Origin: Myxococcales bacterium
GTDB lineage: Bacteria > Myxococcota > Myxococcia > Myxococcales > Myxococcaceae
Assembly: GCA_003153055.1 (NCBI GenBank)
Contig: PMBV01000300.1
Coordinates: 1 to 14,700 of the forward strand
Direction: 5' to 3'
Length of the DNA stretch: 14,700 nt
Each line of letters starts with the position of its first letter. Positions within the stretch are counted from its first letter, which is position 1. Below are positions 1 to 7,571 of the stretch, piece by piece. The notes under the pieces are model-generated. The model had not been told where the DNA came from. It ran no database searches and saw nothing but the letters and a program-made list of their open reading frames with translations. The translations under genes were made by a program, and so were the position numbers.

Positions 1-593
1 TCGCCGGTCGCCTGCTCGGGGCTCATGTACTCCGGCGTCCCAAGGGGAAGCCCGGTTTCGGTCATGCGGCCGCCGGCTGCCGCACTCACGGCGAGCGCGA
101 TACCGAAGTCCATCACCATCGCTTCACCTTCATGCAGGAGGATGTTGTCTGGCTTGATGTCTCGGTGTGCCAATGGCGGCTGCCGCTCTTCGAGGAATCG
201 AGCCGCGGAGGCAACCTTCCCAATTATCGACCAGATCTCCCCGCGAGGAACATCGGCGATCATTGACCCAAGAGCTAGCGCGTCGACCAATCCCATCACG
301 ACGAAGAAATAGCCGCTGGCCGAGCATTCGCCCCCATCGAGAATCTCGACCAGATTCGGGTGACGCTGATCTCGAAGCGCCAGCTCTCGATTGACCCGAC
401 CCAGCTGAATTTCTCGACCAAACCGTTCTACCATCTCGGGATCGAAGACCTTGACGGCCGCGGCGAACCCGTTCCGCTCGCCACGAAAAACGATTGCGGA
501 CTTACCTGCCCCCAGAACATGACCAACGGTCCAGTCGCCCACCTTCTTGCCAAGGAGTTCCGCTGCAATCCGTTTGGCGCGGGCCCGGTCCAT
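1..593 (-). CDS. Serine/threonine protein kinase, N-terminal part (C-terminus beyond window)
   Basis: This is the N-terminal 197 residues of a Hanks-type Ser/Thr protein kinase, which transfers phosphate from ATP to Ser/Thr of partner proteins. The glycine loop is LGAGKSAIV (27-35; the third Gly of GxGxxG is not Gly), the ATP lysine is K48 in AAVKV, the catalytic loop is HRDIKPDN (143-150), the metal motif DFG is at 162-164 and the activation segment end is GTPEYMSPE (185-193). All core catalytic residues in the visible part are present. The frame runs off the left edge in the activation segment, so the C-lobe and any sensor or membrane part are unseen. The start is the ATG at 593-591, preceded directly by an in-frame TGA and by a weak AAGAG. 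It begins 48 bases after the stop of the upstream lipoprotein gene on the same strand, so co-transcription is possible. Its base composition is lower than that of its neighbours (34 G+C of 60 at 361-420), which hints at a different history. Substrate unknown. Confidence 0.93.
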   Translation of the reverse strand, partial: MDRARAKRIAAELLGKKVGDWTVGHVLGAGKSAIVFRGERNGFAAAVKVFDPEMVERFGREIQLGRVNRELALRDQRHPNLVEILDGGECSASGYFFVVMGLVDALALGSMIADVPRGEIWSIIGKVASAARFLEERQPPLAHRDIKPDNILLHEGEAMVMDFGIALAVSAAAGGRMTETGLPLGTPEYMSPEQATG

Positions 594-641
594 TCAAGCT
601 CTTAAGTACCCCCGTTCGGTCGTCCGGGTCCATCGGGAATG

Positions 642-3600
642 CTACTGCAGTACGCCTCCCACCTGTGTGAGTGGAATGACCTCCTCGCCGGTCCACATGA
701 GGACGTCCGCCGGGAGCGGGCGCCCCTGAGCGTCCCTCCCTGGGACGGCGGTCCCGATGATGGTGCCAGGCGCCTGCACGGCCTGAGTGGGCCCATACAC
801 GCCTGCATCCGGCACGAGCACGATGACGCCACGAGGGCCCTGTCCCAGGACAGCCAAGGGGCCCCCCGTCGTCAAGGTGCCGAGGGTGCCCGAGAGTATC
901 GGTGTGCTGCTGGTCCCGCTCACCATCACGCCGCCGTCGTTGTCCACCCGAACGAGGTTGGTGAGCTGCACGAAGACCGCGGTGGAGCCTATGCGGCCGA
1001 CCAGCGCCGGGCTCGGCCCGTTCGTCATGCCCTTGGTCTGAGTGAAGGCACCGAACTGCAGCGTCGCCCCGTGGCCGGTAGCGAGGCTGGTGTAGAAGAA
1101 GGTCTTCCCGCTGCCTGCCGCGCACGCGGTCACCACGTCATCGACTCCATCGCCATCGAGGTCCACCGGCTGGGCGCTGTTGGTACACCCCGCGGGGAGC
1201 GCCACGCGGTGAGCGACGTACGGCCCGTCGCGCACCACAGCCACGAGGCGGTTGGCCGTGGAGTCATAGCCGAGGAGGTCGAGGCCACCGGCGCCTCCGA
1301 AGTGGGCCACCTTGAGCTGGTCCAACGGCGCTCGGTCCAGCGCCCCCGCTTGGTCGAGCAGCGGCCTCGGCTCAGCGAACGTCCCGGCGGGCGCTCCCGC
1401 GGCGAGGTACAGACCGCCCACGAGCTCTTGGTAGAGGGCGTCGGTGTGCCTCGCGCCGAGGAAGTCGCCGGTGAGGAGTTGATCCGCTCCCCGAGGAATG
1501 GCCGTCTCGGGCCCCACCGCGTACTGGTGCCCGCCGCCCCAGAGGACTGCCAGCGATGGGTTCTGCGTCAGCGCCACCAAGTCATCGGCTCCATCTCCAT
1601 CGACGTCTCCGATGGTGAAGGTGCCGACGCGGAAATGGGCGCGCTGTCCGAAGCGCCCTTCCCCGTCACCCCACAGCACGTCGACCCAGGGGCTCGAGTC
1701 GCTCCCCAGCGCCAGGTCTACCACTCCGTCTCCGTTGACGTCTGCGATGGTTGCGATGGAGACGGCGTTGTCAGTGAGGGCGACTGGAGGGGGAAAGGCG
1801 AGTGTAGCACCCGGAGGTAGCGCTCCGAAGGACAGCGCACCATCGAGGCCATTCCAGACACCGACGTAGGATGACGGCACGGCTCCGTACAGGGGCGTGA
1901 AGCCGACGTAGCCCAACAGGCCGATGGCAGATGGGCTCCCCGCGGGCATGGGGTCCACCGGAGCCTGGGCCCAGCTCGGCGTGGTGCCCAACCCCGTCGC
2001 CACCGCGATGCGCGCACGGCCACCGGGCCCGACGAGGAGCACGGCCACGTCGTCCGGTCCCGCCAGTGGGGTGACGAAGCGCCCCGCCACGAGGGTCTGG
2101 TCGTGGTTGGAGAAGCGGGCCTCTGCGAAGGTGAAGCCTGTGGGGAGCGCGAGGGTCGCGGAGACATAGGTTCCCGCCGAGGCGTGGAGGAGCCGCAGGG
2201 GCCCGGTGCCGGGGGAGTCTATCCACGCGAGGTCCGGCAGCGTGCCGTCGCCTCCGAAGCTGCCGGTGGTGAGCGCGCTGAAGCTCGAGCCGGGGAGGGT
2301 CCCGGGCAGACACGTCGTCGGAACGCTGGCGGCGTCGACCCAGGAAAACCGCACCCAGCCGCTGGAGCAGGCGCCTCCCACCCAGGCGATGAACGTGGTG
2401 CCGTTGACGGCCTTGACCTCGGAGATGGAGCCGGTGATGGTCGGCCCCGCCACCAGCTGACCGGCGAAGTCGGGCAGGTAGAAGCGGCTGCCACTCGCGC
2501 CAGCGAGCACCACCTGCGGAGGGCTCGAGGTGACGATGAGGTAGGGGTTCGGCGGCGCCACGTAGGTCTGGAGCATGGGTGTACCGCCCGAGAGCCAGGA
2601 GAACGTGGTGAGCCGATTGGGGGGAACGTAGGTGGGCGAGAGGAGGAGTAGGTCGGCGCGGCCGTCTTGGTTCAAGTCCGTCGCGCGAAGTTCTCCCACC
2701 GTCGTCGGTGCCTGGAAGCGATAGGGGCCAACTACCAACGGCTGCGGCAGGGTCGCGGTGGTGCCCGTGGCGTCGGTGACCTGGAGGAGATCCTTCGCTC
2801 CGACGTTGGGCCCCGGCGCGTAGAGGCCGTTGACCTGGTCGACCGCCCCTCTGCTTCGATTCCCCCGGTCGACGAAGGAGAAGTGGTACGGCGCCTTCCC
2901 GCCGCTCGCGACCAGCTGCCGAGACTGCCCGGGCCGCACCTCGAGGCCGAACAGCGCGAGGCTCATGGCTGGCCCGACCGTCACCTTGGCGACGGCCGTC
3001 TGCCCGTTGGCGTCGGTCGCCATCACTCGGTCCTCGGTACTTCCCACGCCGCCGGCCGAGTACGCGCCGCTCCCGTCGATGGACCCGCCAGAGCCGTTGA
3101 CCGACAGCGACCAGGCGTAGGGCGGCTGACCCCCAAAGGCGATGAAGGCGAGTTGCTCCCGCGGGGCCACTGGGGCGGTGCTCGCTCGGTAGACGGTGAG
3201 GGCTGCCCCGACGTGGACCTCGGCGGTGGCAGTGGCCGAGGGGTCTCGGGTCGCGTCGGAGAGCACGACTCGATCCACCGAATCACCGGTGGCGCCCGCG
3301 GTGTACCGGCCGGTGGCGTCGATGCTGCCGGTGCCTCCGTCGGCGATAGCGAAGGAGTAGGGCGGCTTGCCCCCGCTGGGCGTGAAGGCCACCATTCCGC
3401 CCGGGGAGGTGCCCGCGAGCGCCGGGCTCACCGAGAGCCGGGCTCCCACGGCGATGCGCGCGGTGGTGGTGGCCCCAGCCGAGTCCGTCACCACGATGAC
3501 GTCCTGGGCGGAGCCGAGCGACCCTGCTCGATAGGCGCCAGCGTCGGCGGAGAGCGTGGCATCGGAACCGGAGAGCGGTCCACCTTGCGCGAACGCCCAG

Positions 3601-3764
3601 TGGTACCCGCCCGCGCCCGAGGAGGCCTCAAAGGTGATGGCCTCTCGAGGGGCGAGCGCGATGAACGACGGCGTGACGGCGAGGCGCTCGGCCGAGGGAA
3701 GCTCCACATCTCGCATGCAGGCCGAGGCTACGAAGCCGAGGGTCACCAGCAGGCGGCAGCGCAT
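642..3764 (-). CDS. FG-GAP/VCBS repeat lipoprotein with four N-terminal Ig-like repeats
   Basis: About 1040 residues, predicted to be exported and lipid-anchored. I chose the ATG at 3764 because it opens MRCRLLVTLGFVASAC, a short lipoprotein signal peptide with Cys16 after ASA. The frame stays open to 3860, but the extra 32 residues look like non-secreted leader and would overlap the divergent gene. Residues about 26-346 form four tandem repeats of about 80 residues, with recurring GG(K/Q)xPYxF/W, GSIDxxGxY and D(R)V..(T/S)DA motifs, typical of bacterial Ig-like folds. From about 360 the protein carries FG-GAP-type calcium loops DxNxDGxxD or DxDGDGxxD, for example DLNQDGRAD (363-371), DVNGDGVVD (near 675), DVDGDGADD (near 720) and DLDGDGVDD (near 868), which suggests an integrin-like beta-propeller. 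Such proteins often bind surfaces or ligands; the specific partner here is unknown. The kinase gene follows 48 bases downstream. Confidence 0.9.
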   Translation of the reverse strand: MRCRLLVTLGFVASACMRDVELPSAERLAVTPSFIALAPREAITFEASSGAGGYHWAFAQGGPLSGSDATLSADAGAYRAGSLGSAQDVIVVTDSAGATTTARIAVGARLSVSPALAGTSPGGMVAFTPSGGKPPYSFAIADGGTGSIDATGRYTAGATGDSVDRVVLSDATRDPSATATAEVHVGAALTVYRASTAPVAPREQLAFIAFGGQPPYAWSLSVNGSGGSIDGSGAYSAGGVGSTEDRVMATDANGQTAVAKVTVGPAMSLALFGLEVRPGQSRQLVASGGKAPYHFSFVDRGNRSRGAVDQVNGLYAPGPNVGAKDLLQVTDATGTTATLPQPLVVGPYRFQAPTTVGELRATDLNQDGRADLLLLSPTYVPPNRLTTFSWLSGGTPMLQTYVAPPNPYLIVTSSPPQVVLAGASGSRFYLPDFAGQLVAGPTITGSISEVKAVNGTTFIAWVGGACSSGWVRFSWVDAASVPTTCLPGTLPGSSFSALTTGSFGGDGTLPDLAWIDSPGTGPLRLLHASAGTYVSATLALPTGFTFAEARFSNHDQTLVAGRFVTPLAGPDDVAVLLVGPGGRARIAVATGLGTTPSWAQAPVDPMPAGSPSAIGLLGYVGFTPLYGAVPSSYVGVWNGLDGALSFGALPPGATLAFPPPVALTDNAVSIATIADVNGDGVVDLALGSDSSPWVDVLWGDGEGRFGQRAHFRVGTFTIGDVDGDGADDLVALTQNPSLAVLWGGGHQYAVGPETAIPRGADQLLTGDFLGARHTDALYQELVGGLYLAAGAPAGTFAEPRPLLDQAGALDRAPLDQLKVAHFGGAGGLDLLGYDSTANRLVAVVRDGPYVAHRVALPAGCTNSAQPVDLDGDGVDDVVTACAAGSGKTFFYTSLATGHGATLQFGAFTQTKGMTNGPSPALVGRIGSTAVFVQLTNLVRVDNDGGVMVSGTSSTPILSGTLGTLTTGGPLAVLGQGPRGVIVLVPDAGVYGPTQAVQAPGTIIGTAVPGRDAQGRPLPADVLMWTGEEVIPLTQVGGVLQ

Positions 3765-3858
3765 GCCCGTGGTTCTACTCCCTTTGGAGAGGGACCTCGG
3801 CGAGCGCGGTCGCGTTTCTTCAAGACGAAGAGGCGGGGCCTGGGCGTACCATTGACCC

Positions 3859-4224
3859 ATGAGCGACCAAACGAAGACCTACCAGGGAAGCTGTCATTGT
3901 CAGGCGGTCCGTTACGAAGTCACCATGGCTCCACCAGACAAGGGCTTCGCGTGCAACTGCTCCATTTGCTCCCGGTCCGGGTGGCTGTTGACCTTCGTTC
4001 CGAGCAGCGCGTTTCGACTCCTGTCGGGGGAGGGTGAGCTGGTGGACTATCAGTTCGGCCGGAAGCATCTGCATCACACGTTCTGCCGAGTGTGCGGTGT
4101 TCGGCCCTTCTCTCGTGGAACCTCGAAGGACTCGGGTGAGACCGTGGCGGTCAACCTGCGGTGCCTCGCCGGCATCGACCTGACGAAGCTGCCGGTGGAG
4201 ACGTTCGACGGCGCGTCACTGTGA
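3859..4224 (+). CDS. GFA/CENP-V family zinc-binding protein
   Basis: A 121-residue cytoplasmic protein of the GFA fold (glutathione-dependent formaldehyde-activating enzyme-like, also CENP-V-like). The metal ligands follow the family pattern: C12xC14 in GSCHCQAVRYE, CNCSIC (C32, C34, C37) and CRVCG (C76, C79), with the expected aromatic-rich strands between them. Length matches the family (about 120-140). Known family members bind zinc, and the founding member was reported to act on the glutathione-formaldehyde adduct; most bacterial homologues have no proven reaction, so no substrate is assigned. The start ATG at 3859 gives MSDQTKTYQGSCHC, a usual family N-terminus, although no strong ribosome binding site is visible. 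It is divergent from the lipoprotein gene with 94 bases between starts, and it is followed 43 bases later by an unrecognised gene on the same strand, probably co-transcribed. Confidence 0.9.
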   Translation: MSDQTKTYQGSCHCQAVRYEVTMAPPDKGFACNCSICSRSGWLLTFVPSSAFRLLSGEGELVDYQFGRKHLHHTFCRVCGVRPFSRGTSKDSGETVAVNLRCLAGIDLTKLPVETFDGASL

Positions 4225-4267
4225 CGGCAGTGCCTACTGACGAGGCGACCAGCGGAATGAGGCATCG

Positions 4268-5032
4268 ATGAGTGACAAGAAGACGCTGCTGGTGACGGGC
4301 ACCGGAGAGCCATACCAACCAGTGCGGCTCAAGTGGACAGTCCCCGCCAAGGCGTACTGCCACGAGCGGCTCAAGACGCTCGAGTGCGTCGGGATCGATT
4401 CCGACACGAACCTCCTCTCGCTGTTCAACACCGCCGAGGCGCTGGGGATGAAGCTGGGAACTTCCTTCGGCGCATCGCAGGCTCCGCCAAGCCCTCTCGG
4501 TGGAAGGCTGGTCGTCCTCGGGACGTTCCGGTTCCCCGAGGCGCGCTCGATGGTGCTGGAGGTCCGCTCGATTCCCCGTGCCATGGCGATCGCTCGCATG
4601 CTCAGACCGGTGCTGGGGGATAGGGCGACGCTCACGCGTGCACGCGTCGTCAACCGCTGGTTCTCCGCGAACGAGCTCGCAGACGGCCTGGCCCATCTCG
4701 ACAAGTGGCTCGACAGGGACGTGACGGTGATCCACTGGGAGGACGTCGCCAACGAGCTCGATGCCCTGGTCGAACGTGGCCGGACTCCAGAAGAACGACA
4801 AGCGCTGCTCGCCGCCTGGCACGAGTCCCGTCGAAAGCTCGACGTGCCCCTCGTCGAAGACTTCCCGTGTCACCCCGAAGACGAGAACGAGCAGATGGGA
4901 GACCTGGCGAACACGCTGACCTTCCGCTTCCTGCGGGCGACTCGGCACTGGAGTGGGGAGCAGGTCACCCTGCAAAAGGTTATTGAGGAGGCTGTAGCGG
5001 AGGGCTTTCGTCCCAGCCGGGCAGCACGGTGA
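4268..5032 (+). CDS. Hypothetical protein, 254 residues, unrecognised family
   Basis: I do not recognise this protein. It is 254 residues with no signal peptide or membrane segment, so probably cytoplasmic. It begins MSDKKTLLVTGTGEPYQPVRLKW; the middle (about 95-170) is rich in charged residues and alternates strand-like and helix-like stretches, for example RSIPRAMAIARML and ELADGLAHLDKWLDRDVTVIHWEDV. The C-terminal part has an acidic patch (HPEDENEQMGD near 205) followed by a basic helix. No catalytic motif is obvious. The start is supported by TGAGG five bases before the ATG. Coding character is convincing: G+C-rich third positions and no comparable frame alternative. It follows the GFA-family gene by 43 bases, so the two may be expressed together, but nothing in the sequence ties their functions. 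It is convergent with the propeller lipoprotein gene, whose stop lies 57 bases beyond. Confidence 0.8.
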   Translation: MSDKKTLLVTGTGEPYQPVRLKWTVPAKAYCHERLKTLECVGIDSDTNLLSLFNTAEALGMKLGTSFGASQAPPSPLGGRLVVLGTFRFPEARSMVLEVRSIPRAMAIARMLRPVLGDRATLTRARVVNRWFSANELADGLAHLDKWLDRDVTVIHWEDVANELDALVERGRTPEERQALLAAWHESRRKLDVPLVEDFPCHPEDENEQMGDLANTLTFRFLRATRHWSGEQVTLQKVIEEAVAEGFRPSRAAR

Positions 5033-5073
5033 CCGGGGATGCGCCCCCAGGGCAAGTGGGAGCAATTCATCCA

Positions 5074-5088
5074 CCGCGTTATCCGCGG
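5074..5088. terminator. Small hairpin between convergent genes, possible terminator
   Basis: CCGCG (5074-5078) and CGCGG (5084-5088) pair around a TTATC loop, in the 57-base gap between the stops of two convergent genes. There is no T-tract on either side, so at best it is a weak bidirectional terminator; five perfect pairs can occur by chance in G+C-rich DNA. Confidence 0.25.
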
Positions 5089-5089
5089 G

Positions 5090-7276
5090 CTACGGCACCG
5101 ACTGGATGAAGACGTCGATGGCCCCGTTGAGGTCGTTGGGGAACAAGTTCGAGGCGGGAGACTGGAAGACGACGAAGTCGCCACCCGCGGCGACCGACAG
5201 ACCGTACCCTGTGCCACCGTTGGGCGCGCCGAGAGCCAGGCTTGGGCCGATGAAGGTGAAGGTCGTCGAGGGCAGGTCGAGCACGTAGGCGTTGAGGAGC
5301 CCGTTCACGTAGCCTGGGAAGGTCCCGGCCGACCGGAAGGCCACCCGTCTCCCGTCGGCGCTGATGGAGGGCATCGAGCAGTGCCCTTGCGCGGCCTGGG
5401 GATCGAGATCGAGGTTGAGCCGCACCTTTGCTCCGCTGCTGAGATTCACCAGGTAGATGTCGACCTTCCCGTAGGTGTCGATGGTGGCCATGAGATCCGT
5501 CGCGCCCGAGCTGAAGACGAGCAGCCGGCCGTCGCCGTCGAGCGCGGGCTCAGCGCTGGCGCCGTTCCCCGGAGTGCCGCCGGGGTTCGAGCTCGCCCGG
5601 GTGGTGACTCCGCCGCTGCGAACGAAGACATCCCAACGGGTGTCTGCTTCGACCTGACCGTCGACCAAGTTCTTCGCTGTCGAGGCAAACGCGATGACCT
5701 GACCATCGCCGCTGATGGCCACGTCGCTCGAGGGGCCATCGCTCTGGGCCCCCGAGCTCGAGACGCTGACCCGCGTCGTCGTCGCCAGGGAGCGATCGCG
5801 CACGAAGACGTCGGCGAGCCCGTTGGTGTCACCCGGCACGAGGTTGGTGGCCTCGCTCTCGAACACCACGTAGCGGCCGTCGGCGGAGATGCCAGGCTTC
5901 CGGAACACGCCGCCGCCCGCGCTGCTGTCGGTGGACGACGGCCCGTTCGCGCTCGCCCCCGCGCTCGACTGGCTGACTCGATCGAACGAGGCCGTGCGCA
6001 GGTCGTAGACATAGACCTGAGCCATGGGCGTCTGACCCGCGTCGGTGCTGCCATCGAGGTTCGCCAGGGTGACGAAGGCGATGAAGCGACCGTCGGGCGT
6101 GATGGCCGCGCCTCCGCTGCGGCCCGGGAGGCCGAGGCGCACCATGCCGCCCCCTGCGCGGTCACGGATGAAGAGGTCACCTGCCGAGGTTTCTCCACCG
6201 GCGAGGTCGCTTGCCGTGCTCGTGAAGACAACCAGCCCGCCGTCACCGCTCACCGCTGGATCCATGCTGAGGCCATTTCCCGAGGCGGGCGGCACCGCGG
6301 ACGTGTGGCTGATGAGCTCCACTCCGTTGGCCGCCGTCAGGGTCAGCTTGACCCGGAAGGTCTGTGAGCTGCTCAGCCCCTCCGCGTCCGTCACCCTCAG
6401 CGTGACGTCGCTGGAACCCTCGACCGTCGTGCTCGGGCTCAGAGCGACGGAGAAGGTCCCGCGGCCACCGTTGCCCCCGATGATTGGCCCCAGCGTGATG
6501 CCATCCACCGGCAGGAAGGACAGGTTCGAGGACTGGCGAGTCAGCACCAGGGTCGTCGGGTCGGGGCTGTCGTCGTACGCACCGACGAGGAACGAAGGAA
6601 TGGGGAAGCCCACCACCGTCGCCGTGTCTGGAATGAGGTCAATTGACGGCACTGCGTTCACCCGCAACACGAAAATCGTCTCGGCGAGTGTCATCCCGTC
6701 ATCGACACGCACCAGCACCGTGTAGCTGGCCGCCAGGTTCATGGAGAATGGACCTAGCACCAGCGCGCGGTCGAGCCCGCTGCCCGTCACCTGGAGCCCC
6801 TGGGCCGGAAGAGTGATGGGGGAAGGCAGCCCGATGCTCTCCCCAGTCACCGAGACCGAAGGGGCCGCGCTGGCCGAATGCGTGATGATGAGCGGAATCG
6901 GCGGGAGCGTCACGCCTGGTGCGATGACCCGATTGCCCAGTGGGCCCACCGCCAGTGTGCCTCCATCGTCTGGCGCTCCTGCGTCGAGCTCGATGGCGCC
7001 TGCATCGGGCTGGCCGGCGTCGAGGCCTCCGTCGGGCTCGGGGCTCCCTCCGTCTGGCTCGAGGCTCCCTCCGTCTGGCTCGAGGCTCCCTCCGTCGGGC
7101 GCTGCCGTACTCGCGTCCAGGCCGGAGTCACTGCTGTCGCCCGCATCGATCCCACCGTCGGACCTGATGGGGCCGGCGTCGTCTCCCCCATCGTTGCCCC
7201 CAGGGACCTCTGGGCACGCCGCCACCAGCATCGCCAGCGCGAGCAGACTCGCCTTCATGGTTTGAATGGCGCTCAT
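5090..7276 (-). CDS. Lipoprotein with Asp/Gly-rich linker, Ig-like region and TolB/PD40-like propeller
   Basis: A 728-residue exported lipoprotein. The start at 7276 is preferred because a GGGAGGGG Shine-Dalgarno lies just upstream (7281-7288) and it leads into a signal peptide ending LVAAC with Cys21. The frame continues open to 7507, but those 77 residues have no coding look. A second ATG at 7258 would give a shorter signal peptide. Residues about 27-107 form a flexible linker rich in DGG and DAG, including near-perfect SLEPDGG repeats. Residues about 110-300 look like Ig/cadherin-type modules (for example VTLRVTDAEGLSSSQTFRVKL). From about 320 to the end there are PD40-like blades with the recurring patterns (A/S)xDGRxVVFxSxAxNL and DTNGxxDVFVRDR, the last blade ending NGAIDVFIQSVP. 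Such propellers commonly mediate binding rather than catalysis; the ligand is unknown. It is divergent from the histidine kinase gene across 295 bases. Confidence 0.9.
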   Translation of the reverse strand: MSAIQTMKASLLALAMLVAACPEVPGGNDGGDDAGPIRSDGGIDAGDSSDSGLDASTAAPDGGSLEPDGGSLEPDGGSPEPDGGLDAGQPDAGAIELDAGAPDDGGTLAVGPLGNRVIAPGVTLPPIPLIITHSASAAPSVSVTGESIGLPSPITLPAQGLQVTGSGLDRALVLGPFSMNLAASYTVLVRVDDGMTLAETIFVLRVNAVPSIDLIPDTATVVGFPIPSFLVGAYDDSPDPTTLVLTRQSSNLSFLPVDGITLGPIIGGNGGRGTFSVALSPSTTVEGSSDVTLRVTDAEGLSSSQTFRVKLTLTAANGVELISHTSAVPPASGNGLSMDPAVSGDGGLVVFTSTASDLAGGETSAGDLFIRDRAGGGMVRLGLPGRSGGAAITPDGRFIAFVTLANLDGSTDAGQTPMAQVYVYDLRTASFDRVSQSSAGASANGPSSTDSSAGGGVFRKPGISADGRYVVFESEATNLVPGDTNGLADVFVRDRSLATTTRVSVSSSGAQSDGPSSDVAISGDGQVIAFASTAKNLVDGQVEADTRWDVFVRSGGVTTRASSNPGGTPGNGASAEPALDGDGRLLVFSSGATDLMATIDTYGKVDIYLVNLSSGAKVRLNLDLDPQAAQGHCSMPSISADGRRVAFRSAGTFPGYVNGLLNAYVLDLPSTTFTFIGPSLALGAPNGGTGYGLSVAAGGDFVVFQSPASNLFPNDLNGAIDVFIQSVP
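7026..7100 (-). repeat. 21-base tandem repeat encoding SLEPDGG
   Basis: About three and a half copies of a 21-base unit lie in the lipoprotein linker. Two identical copies are at 7044-7064 and 7065-7085, with a diverged copy on each side. On the coding strand the unit encodes the seven residues SLEPDGG (one copy reads SPEPDGG). The near identity at DNA level indicates recent slippage or unequal recombination rather than ancient protein repeats. Confidence 0.85.
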
Positions 7277-7280
7277 CGTC

Positions 7281-7288
7281 CCCCTCCC
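7281..7288 (-). promoter_or_regulatory. Ribosome binding site deciding the start of the propeller lipoprotein
   Basis: GGGAGGGG on the minus strand ends four bases before the ATG at 7276, close to ideal Shine-Dalgarno placement. It favours 7276 over the in-frame ATGs at 7507 and 7258. Confidence 0.65.
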
Positions 7289-7404
7289 GAGAGCAGGTAG
7301 TGGCTGTTGTTTAGCACGTTGCTCACCGGGAAACTCCGGCCCACCTCGCCCGACACGCGCTCCGTGGGAGCAATGCCTACCTTGCCGAGGCGGCGGCAGG
7401 CGTT

Positions 7405-7509
7405 GGGTGTCAACCAAGACATGGGAGGAATGGCTGTGCTGAGCTGGCCCGCAGCGCTGGGTCAGCCCGCTGCCAGGAGTCGCTCGAATTCCTTCGGTGG
7501 GTGTCAACC
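7405..7509. repeat. Pair of 11-base direct repeats in the divergent intergenic region
   Basis: GGGTGTCAACC occurs at 7405-7415 and again at 7499-7509, 94 bases apart, in the 295-base region between the lipoprotein gene and the histidine kinase gene. Both copies are followed within about 20 bases by a GG(G)AGG/GAGGTAGG-like stretch. Placement upstream of a possible sigma-54 promoter would suit an activator binding site pair, but chance or a repressor site are equally open. On the minus strand each copy contains TTGACA; I could not find a convincing -10 box at the right spacing. Otherwise I see no gene or RNA in 7277-7571. Confidence 0.4.
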
Positions 7510-7540
7510 TCTCGAGGTAGGTTCTCCTCGCGCACGCCGG

Positions 7541-7556
7541 TGGCGCATCGCTTGCT
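7541..7556 (+). promoter_or_regulatory. Candidate sigma-54 (-24/-12) promoter for the hybrid kinase gene
   Basis: TGGCGCATCGCTTGCT matches the sigma-54 consensus TGGCAYRNNNNTTGCW with a single mismatch (A to G in the -24 element) and exact spacing. The expected start of transcription, about 12 bases after the -12 GC, falls near 7567, only about five bases before the ATG at 7572, so the message would be almost leaderless. That fits the lack of a Shine-Dalgarno there but is unusual for sigma-54 genes. Myxobacteria use sigma-54 and enhancer-binding proteins widely, which makes the call plausible, not proven. Confidence 0.35.
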
Positions 7557-7571
7557 CCAGAGCGCCGACTG

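Noticed and set aside
639..1820. Open frame of 393 codons on the plus strand opposite the end of the FG-GAP lipoprotein
   Set aside because: Antisense to the calcium-loop repeats; no motifs and no ribosome binding site.
3765..3860. N-terminal extension of the FG-GAP lipoprotein to an ATG at 3860
   Set aside because: It would put 32 charged residues before the signal peptide and overlap the divergent GFA start; the lipobox places the start at 3764.
2667..4037. Long open frame (456 codons) on the plus strand opposite the FG-GAP lipoprotein
   Set aside because: It is antisense to a protein with a signal peptide and clear repeats and runs out of frame through the GFA gene; composition is Gly/Arg-rich without motifs.
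7023..7100. Short tandem repeats considered as a CRISPR array
   Set aside because: The units are contiguous with no spacers and lie in frame within a coding linker.
7277..7507. N-terminal extension of the propeller lipoprotein to an ATG at 7507
   Set aside because: The extension looks non-coding, and a strong Shine-Dalgarno and signal peptide sit at 7276.
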